Shown one piece after another: positions 56,739 to 64,000 of a stretch of DNA of 64,000 nt. Source of the stretch: Rachicladosporium sp. CCFEE 5018 (lineage: Eukaryota > Ascomycota > Dothideomycetes > Cladosporiales > Cladosporiaceae); NCBI GenBank assembly GCA_002077045.2, contig KZ111187.1, positions 1 through 64,000 on the forward strand. The letters are read 5' to 3'. Each line of letters starts with the position of its first letter. Positions within the stretch are counted from its first letter, which is position 1. The notes beneath the pieces were generated by a model. It saw only the letters and a list, made by a program, of their open reading frames with translations, made no database searches and was not told the DNA's origin. Made by a program: the position numbers and the translations under genes.

Positions 56739-58106
56739 ATGGCGTCCACCGAACCTACCCCAAACGATGCGCCCATCGCCACCCCCACAGACGCCTCTTC
56801 ATCTCTTCCACAGCTGCTCGCCCAGGCACAAAAGTTGTATGCACTGAAACGCTACCCCGAAGCCGCAGACCTGTACTCGGAAGCCGCCGCTCTTCAGGAC
56901 GAAGTGCACGGCGAGATGGCCCCCGAGAACGCGGAAGTGCTGTTCCAGTATGGAAGGTGTCTGTACTATGTCGGCGTGGGGAAGAGCGATGTTTTAGGCG
57001 GCAAGGTAGCGGCGACGAGTGGGGAGGCGGAAGGGAAGAGTAAGAAGCGGAAGAGGGGGAAGGATGAGGGTGGTGAGGGGGAAGGGGTGATTGGGAAGGC
57101 GATGGCTGAGGGGAGTGGGGTGGGGGAGATGAAGGGGGAGGTTAAGAGCGAGGATGCGGGAGCAAAGCCGTTCTTCCAGATTACTGGTGACGAAAACTGG
57201 ACGGATTCTGAAGGCGAGGAAGACGACGGCGAAGATGCGCAGGAGGGCGAAGGCGAGGAGGAAGAAGAGGAGCAAGACGACTTCTCGCTCTCGTACGAGA
57301 TCCTCGATCTCGCGCGTGTGCTCTTCAGGCGGAAACTCGATACCCTGCTCCCTCCGCCGACCGAACCGCCTGCGTCCCTCACGGGAGAAGCGCGACACCT
57401 CACAGATCGACTGGCAGAGATTCACGATCTGCAGGCTGAGGTGAAGCTAGAGAATGAGCAATTTCACGATGCTGTGGCGGACTGTCGCGCAGCTCTGACG
57501 CTGAAGCTCCAGCTATACCCGCCTGAGAGTGGGATGCTAGCGGAGGCTCACTACAAGCTCGCCATAGCGCTCGACTTTGCAAGTCTGCCGGTCAGCGCGC
57601 CGGAGGGCGAGGATGATGCAGGAAGGGAGGGTGGGAAGGAGGTGAAGAAAGAGGAGGGCAAGGTAGACGAGGAGCTCAAAGCCGAAGCGGTCTCCGAAAT
57701 GGAAGCCGCGATCTCATCCTGCCAACTTCGAATCACGAAAGAAGAAACCGCGCTCTCTTCCCTCCGCGCAGCAAAACAGGCATCCGCCAAGGCCGGCATA
57801 GCGGATGTGAAGAGTATGGTGAGCGAGATGAGGAACCGCCTCGTCGACCTCAAAACTCCCACCCACGGCCCGGCACTCTCGGCTCTAGCTTTACAGGGTG
57901 AGGGTGAGGCGGGCGAGGAGCTGAAAGGTGTGATGGGTAAAGCTATGGTGGCAGGGAGCAAAGCGGAGAGTGAACGGGTAGTACAGGAGGCTGTCTCGGG
58001 CGCGAGAGATCTGGGCGGGCTGGTGAGGAAGGGAAAGAGGAAAGCTGAGAATATTGGCAATGGGGAGGGTGGAGAGGGGAAGAAGGCCAAGGTCGAGGAT
58101 GCTTAG
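56739..58106 (+). CDS. NASP/Hif1/Sim3-type histone chaperone with interrupted TPR
   Basis: Single exon of 455 aa, ATG at 56739 (MASTEPTPNDAPIAT). TPR motifs are recognisable: AQKLYALKRYPEAADLYSEA, VLFQYGRCLYYVGVGKSD, then KLENEQFHDAVADCRAAL and AHYKLAIALDFASLP. Between TPR2 and TPR3 sits a long insertion with a Lys/Arg/Gly stretch and a strongly acidic block (EEDDGEDAQEGEGEEEEEEQDDF). That is the SHNi-TPR layout of NASP. A basic C-terminal nuclear signal (KGKRKAENIG, GKKAKVEDA) ends the protein. The family binds H3-H4 (or CENP-A-H4) and hands them to assembly factors. The strand is purine-rich, which reflects the Glu/Lys/Gly content. Confidence 0.78.
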   Translation: MASTEPTPNDAPIATPTDASSSLPQLLAQAQKLYALKRYPEAADLYSEAAALQDEVHGEMAPENAEVLFQYGRCLYYVGVGKSDVLGGKVAATSGEAEGKSKKRKRGKDEGGEGEGVIGKAMAEGSGVGEMKGEVKSEDAGAKPFFQITGDENWTDSEGEEDDGEDAQEGEGEEEEEEQDDFSLSYEILDLARVLFRRKLDTLLPPPTEPPASLTGEARHLTDRLAEIHDLQAEVKLENEQFHDAVADCRAALTLKLQLYPPESGMLAEAHYKLAIALDFASLPVSAPEGEDDAGREGGKEVKKEEGKVDEELKAEAVSEMEAAISSCQLRITKEETALSSLRAAKQASAKAGIADVKSMVSEMRNRLVDLKTPTHGPALSALALQGEGEAGEELKGVMGKAMVAGSKAESERVVQEAVSGARDLGGLVRKGKRKAENIGNGEGGEGKKAKVEDA

Positions 58107-58177
58107 ATGAGGTGCACTATAGTGTGTACTCGTTATGTATAGATACCCACTCCTTGACTTTCCAGCAAAGCACCTCA

Positions 58178-59934
58178 TTATTCGTCAACATCCCCAGCTC
58201 CATCATCGAGCGGAGGTGACCCAGCATCCGCAAACCCTTCAAGCTGGAACTCCATCTCCATCCCCAGCTGCCCAGGCGTCATGAACACCTTCCTCGCAGC
58301 CTCATCCCTCGCCTCCCTAGCCAGCGCCATACGGCTCTTCGGCTTCTTCCCCTGTCCCGCACTCCCCTCACCACCACCCTCAGCAGCCGGAGACGCAGCA
58401 GACGGCGCCGGACTCGCACTGGCGCTGGCAGGAGGGATGTATTCAGTAAGCGTAGGTTTGGGTTTGCGTGGGCGACCGGTTTGCCTTTGGCTTTTGGGGG
58501 TGCGCCGAGACGGTATGCTGGCGTGCCGGGTATAGTGCCTAGTTTTCCGCGGACGCGGGAGACGGGTTGGGGAGCGTCGGTTGGAGGGCGAGGGGAGGCG
58601 GTGGGCGCGAGGTCGAGGATGACTTCGGGGGCTGCTGGGCGGGTGGTCGGACGTTTGGGTTCGGAAGTGGAGGCAGGTATTGCATTGCTGGCGTCTGCTT
58701 CGAGTGTGACGGCGGGTAGTAGAGAGTCTTGTGGCAGCGCAATAAGGTCCGGGTTAGGCGCTTGACCTAGTGCTCTAGCCTCCAGTTCCTTCTTGCTCGG
58801 ACGGCCGCGCTTCTTCCCTGCCATTGCAGTGCCTGTGGCTACAGGCTCCAAGCCAAGCGCCCTTCGCTTCGCCTCATTACTTGGTGCTCCACCTGGATTT
58901 CCCTTCTTCCGAGGACCAATGCGAGGCACTTCCTCGCCCTCGTCATCCAAAGTCTCGCCATTTCCACGCCGCGCTGCACCTGGACGGTTGACGTATCTCG
59001 CCTTTGTTGCACCGGGAGGAAGGTCAACAGCGCCAGCGCCGGGCGTGTACATGATGCCTTTGCCTTTCGCCGCCTTCTCAGCGGCATCGCGTTTCATGCC
59101 TTCAGCTCTCAGAGCATCGGGGTCTTCGGCGCCTTTGTAGTAAACGGGCGTCCTCATTGGGACAAGGTGGGCGTCTCGTTCACCACGTTGGTGTTTGAGC
59201 TGCGAAAGACGTTCCATGAACGAAGCTTGCCCTTGGAGATGCGGATCTTTGATCTTGCGGTGATCGATGGAGATCGGCTTGGAAGTTGTGCGGAGCGAGT
59301 TGAGGGTGTGGGTCACAGCATCTTCGTCATCTGATACTGCTCCATCGGACAGTGCCACTTCGGCGTCTTCGTCCTCGAGAGCTGCTTCGTCGTCTAATTC
59401 AATGGGGTACGCATCTCGTTTTCGTTTCAACGTTGCTGGTCGGCCCACCAGACGGACTTGAGAAGACCCAATGACATCTAGTACATGGCCTGAAAATTGA
59501 GGATTGTCTACGACGCCCGGGTCAGAGATCCAGAACTGCGTGCCTAGATCCGTGAACCAGTGGCAAGTATAGAACTCATTGTTGACCTTGATGAACGGTG
59601 TCTTCGTGTGAATGCCAAGGATCTGCAATTCGTCGACCTTGGGCTCCTTGTCTGGCGCGTCGCTCGAGGGTACATCCTCAGCGACAGCCTTCGGATCAAC
59701 GAGCTTACCACCAGCATTTCGTTCTTCGGCTGTTAGACGAGCGCGTTTGCCATTGGTGGAGTACTCAGTCCTTGCGATCGATCCGGGGCAGTATGTGCTC
59801 AGATCTAAGGTGAAGTAGACGTCTTGCATCTCCGCTCCGTCGTACTCATATTCCCACTCGGACTCGACATCACGTGTGCTGTCGTCCTCGACCGTCGTCG
59901 CCTGAGGCTCAACATCATGCGGTCGAACTGACAT
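58178..59934 (-). CDS. TFIIIC triple-barrel-domain protein (tau55/Sfc7-like) with a C-terminal frame break
   Basis: The ATG at 59934 starts MSVRPHDVEPQ. The TFIIIC_sub6 triple-barrel signature follows (WEYEYDGAEMQDVYFTLDL ... LQILGIHTKTPFIKVN ... YTCHWFTDLGTQFW). The central part is disordered with an AT-hook (KKRGRPSKKELEA). The frame runs open to 58279, but past about 58480 it turns into Arg/Leu-rich nonsense. In the frame one base over, the sequence is protein-like: GRPRKPKPTLTEYIPPAS ... SRMALAREARDEAARKVF ... GQLGMEMEFQLEGFAD, ending at TAA 58178-58180. A one-base loss near 58477-58479 (AAACC|GGTCGC) would explain it. No intron fits. TFIIIC recruits RNA polymerase III to tRNA genes. Confidence 0.68.
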
Positions 59935-61012
59935 CGCGAGAGAACGTGTATGAAAGGCGTTGCTGTCATAGGCTACCTACCGGTTGTCACAAGGCCAGCT
60001 GAGGCTATCGGTAATCGCACCCAATCTGATGGTGGTGATGGAGCGTGACGTTGCGCGCCAGCAAGGGCTTTCGACATCTGTAGTGTAGGTGTTCGAGCTG
60101 CTGGTGAGTATGATTGGCGTGGAGGATGGAAAGTCATTGATTGGCTAGTTTCAGAGTGCGGGAGTAGCCGCGGCGAACGTGCTTTCCTTGCAGCATCTAC
60201 ATGGGTCCTCGGCGTTGTCGATACAAATACTCGACTCTGAGAATGCAGCAGCCTCATCTGGGAAGTCAGCAGGAGAACTGATCGATGGGAGCTACGATGG
60301 GAGCTACGATGGGAGCTACAATGGAAGGGCACGACTGTCGGAGCAAAGGCCGTGTGAAGTAGTGAAGTCTTGATGTAGCAGTGACCGGCAATTGCATCAT
60401 TCGGTGCTGTGGTGCTGTAGCTACAAAGGTACTAGATGCAGACGTAAATGGCGCTCAAACCCAGTGCAAAGCTACCAGTTTGACACGAACGACACGCAAT
60501 CGTTTCCGGCAAAGCAACGGCCATGCTCAGCCTCTCATGCAACACGCGTCGTGTCGAGTAGCGTACCGACACCGCTTGCGAGAATCGCAGCGATAGCAGC
60601 GCTACTGCAGCGATCCACAGTTCTGGCCCTGTGGTGGTGGAGTCCAAGTCCGGAGGAAGACCTGCATGACTGCGTGATTGAATGGATGACATTCGGGTGT
60701 GGACAGTATGGCTCGTACGTTTCGGTACCTCTCATTGCTATATCACACTGTCCTTCGTCGCTCTTTCTCTTGTCAGCACCACTCCTCTCAGCCAGCCTTA
60801 CGACGTCCGGTCCCGGGTCAGCGTCACAGCCGGCGCACAAGCTTTGTGTAAGCATCTCAGCCGACCGCGGATTCGCATGTCAACGGATAGACGTGCTGGA
60901 CACACTCTGCCACTTACGGGCTCTGACAAAGCGGCGGTGGGTCGCCCGTTGTCTTCCGGACGACGAGTCCGCACTTGCTGGTCGACGTCACGCGCTTGCC
61001 TTCCAATTCTCA
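59935..61012. other. Intergenic region with a small tandem repeat
   Basis: About 1.08 kb between divergent genes. One frame around 60.70-60.85 kb has a hydrophobic stretch that might be a missed signal-peptide exon of the next gene, but I cannot support a splice path. Confidence 0.4.
60284..60319. repeat. Three tandem copies of a 12-bp unit
   Basis: GATGGGAGCTAC is repeated three times without gaps, followed by a partial AATGG. It is a minisatellite-like repeat in noncoding sequence. Confidence 0.8.
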
Positions 61013-63163
61013 ATGTTCGTCGTCGTACCGTTGACTCGACAGTAATGTCTAGACTGTTGATTGCTAACAAATCGACCAGTATCTAGCGCAGTGACTCTAC
61101 CCAACGGTCAGGCACCGTTTGCTACCGGTAGCAGCATCATTACGAATCACGACCACACGCAAGGAACCTTATTCACTGCGTATACTACAGGCTTGACGTC
61201 TGCGATCCCTGACTTCAACACGCAAGGCTGGGCCAGCAATTTCTCGACCTCGATCTCAGCAGTTTCAAATGCTCCTTCATCCAATGAGCCCATAGCCGAT
61301 CTACCTCTCACGGTCGCCGCCGACTGCGACATCTCCACCACCACCTACGGTACTTCCCTCTCCATCACGCCACCCATGAAGAACGTCACCGCGAAATGCT
61401 TCGCCGGCTTCCTCATAGCAGGTCTGAGCTACATAGTCATCAGCGGCATCGAAGCTTCCCTCACAGCCAACTCTTCTCCAGCGGAAGCAGCCGAGAACCT
61501 CGAATGGATCGCCGGCGGGAAGCTATGGATAGACCGGCAAATGTGCCATTGGTTTGGAGCATGCGGGCTTTTTCACATGATGTCGAGATCTGGGTGGACG
61601 TGGACGAGAGCCGACGATGAGATGCCCAAACCTCTGCCGGACTGGAGGGATTATTGGACGTCGGGCAATGATGACTCGGGAAGTTGGTCGAAGAAGCAGA
61701 GAGAAGCAAGGGAGATACCGCAGTATGTGTGGGATCATGCGCCGTATGTGCATCTCTTCTCGGGCGAGCAGTTCTGGCCTTGCGATCTGGCGGAGCATCT
61801 AGTGCATACAAGTCCGCGGCTGAACTATACCGTGATCGAGGAGATGCAGAACGACAGGAACTTGACGAATCTTAATGAATTGAATGGCTTTGAAGGTGGA
61901 AGGAGCGGGAGGTTCATGTACCTGCAGAGCGATGACAATGTGGAAGAGCGGCCGAAATGGCTGGGAGGAAGCTTCAACAAGCCGGATGTACCGTATGCGT
62001 GGGACACTGGAGAAGAGCTCAGGGTGCCTGACCTGAGTGATCTGAAGGGATTTGATCTGCAAAGCGCAAAGCAGCAGGCATTGCTCGAGCACGGCCTCGA
62101 GGCGAAGGAAGTCACTACGCCAGCCATGGACCGCGTGCCAAGCCAAGACGGCCGATGTGGTGGCAGCAGTGGCTACACTTGCGCCGGCAGCTCTTTTGGC
62201 CAATGCTGCTCAATATACGGCTGGTGTGGCGTGAGTCAAGACTTCTGTGGCGACGCTTGCGATGCTCTCGCAGGCAACTGTCCAGATCCTCTGCACCCGC
62301 CTCGACCGATCCACCGCGAATTGCGCAGAAAGAGACGCGCCAACGAATCTTACCGCCCAACTTCAACTGGTCGTAGTACCGCGCCAGCGATCCTGGTGGT
62401 AGTCCCGAAGGAAGATGGCATAGTTGACGCCTTCTGGTTCTTCTTCTACTCCTACAACCTCGGCAACGTAGTCTTCAACGTCCGTTTCGGCAACCACGTA
62501 GGCGACTGGGAACACACCGCCATCCGCTTCAAAGACGGCAAGCCACATCAAATCTTCCTCTCCGAACACAACTTCGGGGAAGCCTACTCGTGGGGCGCTG
62601 TGGAGAAGTACATATCCGCTGCCGACGGTAGCGGCACGATGATCGGCACCTGGTCGAACTCCACTGCTTCAAGAGCCGCGAAGCGACCAGTAGTCTACAG
62701 CGCGACAGGTACCCACGCCATGTACGGGACGCCTGGCCTCCAACCTTACGTACTCCCGTGGGGCATTCTACACGACCAGACAGACCGCGGACCGCTCTGG
62801 GACCCTGCCCTGAACGCCCGATCCTTCGTCTACAACGCGACGACCCACGCCGTCCTCCCCTCGACTCTCAACCCGGCAGCGCCAGTCGGCTGGTTCAACT
62901 ACGCCGGCCACTGGGGCGATAAGTACTACCCACTCTCTGACCCCAGACAATACCGTTTCGCGGGGCAGTACCACTATGTCAACGGACCCACAGGACCGAA
63001 GTTCAAGAACCTGGGACGAGGGGAGGTGTGTCAGGGTAGAGGACCTTGTAAGATTCGAGACTGGCTCGGAGGGCACAAAGGCGCAGAGCGCTTGCCTGAA
63101 GAAGAGGGCGAGGGGGTTGAGGAGGGCGGCTTGCCGGGGGGAAATAGCACTGAGGAGGCGTGA
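61013..63163 (+). CDS. VPS62-domain protein carrying an inserted type-1 chitin-binding (hevein) module
   Basis: The long exon is open from 61061 to 63163. The best start I find is the ATG at 61013 with a 45-nt intron (61042-61086), giving 701 aa. It lacks a signal peptide, so the true 5' end may be further upstream. The first VPS62 part has YVHLFSGEQFWPCDLAEHL. A hevein/CBM18 module follows (about residues 365-405): CGGSSGYTCAGSSFGQCC and YGWCGVSQDFCGDAC. The second VPS62 part has WFFFYSYNLGNVVFNVRFG, VGDWEHTAIRF, GTHAMYG and WFNYAGHWGDKYYPLSDPRQ. The VPS62 name comes from a yeast sorting gene, but fungal relatives are often extracellular and uncharacterised. Sequons (NSTASR, NATTH) fit secretion. 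Confidence 0.78.
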
Positions 63164-63607
63164 TGTGTTGGATGCGAGATCTGATTATGATGAACTATCG
63201 ACTAGGCGTGCTTTTGTTCTGGGAGAGCTTATGATACCCATGGGCTGGATGGACTTATGATAGACTAGAATAGACTGATGGCGTTTTGAGTCCTCTGATG
63301 CTACCTACGAGCCCGTACCCATGGCCGTCTCACGTGCAGACTGTCATCTGATCAAGCTCATGGATTGCGCAATGCAAGCTCTGAACAACCTTCCACATGC
63401 GACTACGTGCAGGATGCGATCTAGCAGCTATCGAGATCGTTGCACGGGTACTTTGTAATCCATATCGATGTGCCCCGCGTGGTCAGCATCAATGACTACA
63501 TCACCATTCGCTGCTATCTGATGTATAGAGTTATTATCTGTTGACTCCACGTCTCGACCCAAAGCTTCACGAGGCATACTCGTAATTTGGCCAAGACTGT
63601 CGCAGAT
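63164..63607. other. Intergenic region
   Basis: 444 nt with no supported gene. Confidence 0.45.
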
Positions 63608-64000
63608 ATGTCCGCGCAAGAAGAACAGCGTGTGCCCGGCACGAGCGAGGAGGAACCTCTGCTGGGGAGATCGGGCGATGCGAGCTTGGAGGAGGGAAAG
63701 CCTCTCTATTACAACCTTGTGCTCGGTCAGCAGTCTTCGTACCTTCCTCACGCATTCGACGACAATCACTGACAATGGCATCTACAGGCACGGGTGTAGT
63801 CGCACAAGCAGGAGTCTGGATTGTAAGTCCACCACCCTCAACCTCCACCTTCCAGGCCCCCAGCTAACAACCCTCGCAGCTCACAGCAATAGTCTGGGGC
63901 GCCGTCTTCAGCTCCCCGCTGTCCCTTTTCTCTGCCCACCCCGTAAGCTCCTCATCCGCCCAAGCCCCCCCGGATCTCCCCTCTAACATCCCTCTCTCCA
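63608..64000 (+). CDS. Cytochrome b561-like membrane protein (5' part only)
   Basis: Exons 63608..63725, 63788..63822 and 63880..63942 are visible. The next donor (GTAAGC) is at 63943, and the gene runs off the right edge. The ATG at 63608 gives MSAQEEQRVPGTSEEEPLLG, with an acidic dileucine-like EEEPLL signal often seen in vacuolar or endosomal proteins. Then come YYNLVLGTGVVAQAGVWILT and a first membrane segment leading to SLFSAHP. The phases are consistent, and the segment is the start of the fungal cytochrome b561 pattern, where a heme-ligating His follows in LFSAHP. Only 72 residues can be read, so the assignment is provisional. Family members move electrons across membranes using two hemes. 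Confidence 0.65.

Noticed and set aside
60392..61045. 217-codon plus-strand ORF before the VPS62 gene
   Set aside because: Low protein likeness. The end overlaps my tentative exon 1, but most of it lies in noncoding sequence.

Overview
The window is nuclear DNA of a filamentous ascomycete, probably a dothideomycete. Three observations support this. Genes are spaced 0.3-2 kb apart on both strands. Introns are short (about 45-235 nt), with GT donors, CTAAC/CTGAC-like branch points and AG acceptors. The gene set is typically fungal: a Fus3/Kss1-type MAPK, FlbE-like regulator, UDP-galactopyranose mutase, GH11 xylanase and cutinase. I see no bacterial, plasmid, CRISPR or rRNA features and no convincing tRNA. 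Exon borders were read by eye from splice sites, phase and family resemblance.

Layout. 0-10 kb: POL5 (cut by the left edge), an RWD-domain protein, the Hsp70-escort zinc-finger protein ZIM17, cullin-3 and the pheromone/invasion-type MAPK. 10-13.2 kb: an orphan membrane protein next to coding-like sequence with in-frame stops. 15.5-26 kb: CDC25 phosphatase, a secreted Yellow/royal-jelly-type protein, three diverged copies of an orphan family (one frameshifted), COQ9 and a low-complexity nuclear protein. 26-32.5 kb: RAD54, a long FlbE-like regulator and a CIR/LENG1-type protein. 33-38 kb: a secreted GH11 xylanase and a bicovalent-flavin AA7-type oxidase. 38.2-42.5 kb: a divergent pair encoding both subunits of a biotin-dependent acyl-CoA carboxylase. 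42.6-45.2 kb: ornithine decarboxylase antizyme and an MTF2-like mitochondrial protein. 45.6-47.5 kb: two tandem copies of a second, damaged orphan family. 48-51.4 kb: a GPI-type cutinase and a stomatin-like protein. 51.9-56.3 kb: UDP-galactopyranose mutase divergent from a nucleotide-sugar-transporter-like protein. 56.7-64 kb: a NASP/Hif1-type histone chaperone, a TFIIIC triple-barrel subunit with a frame break, a chitin-binding VPS62 protein and the start of a cytochrome b561-like gene.

Most notable points. (1) The acyl-CoA carboxylase biotin subunit ends in Ser-Lys-Leu, a canonical peroxisomal PTS1. Its divergently transcribed carboxyltransferase partner has an N-terminal nonapeptide matching the PTS2 consensus at every constrained position but one. 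Together they suggest a peroxisomal acyl-CoA carboxylase, whereas the known fungal biotin-dependent MCC is mitochondrial. (2) The antizyme gene keeps its programmed +1 frameshift: after splicing, frame zero stops at GTT-TGA and the antizyme body lies in the +1 frame. (3) The mutase/transporter pair looks like a galactofuranose supply unit. (4) Two small orphan families show local duplication and decay.

Functional links. UDP-Galf synthesis and transport are adjacent, and the two carboxylase subunits share one promoter. Several secreted plant-polymer or surface-active proteins (GH11, AA7, cutinase, Yellow-type, VPS62/chitin-binding) are scattered among housekeeping genes rather than forming a clear cluster.
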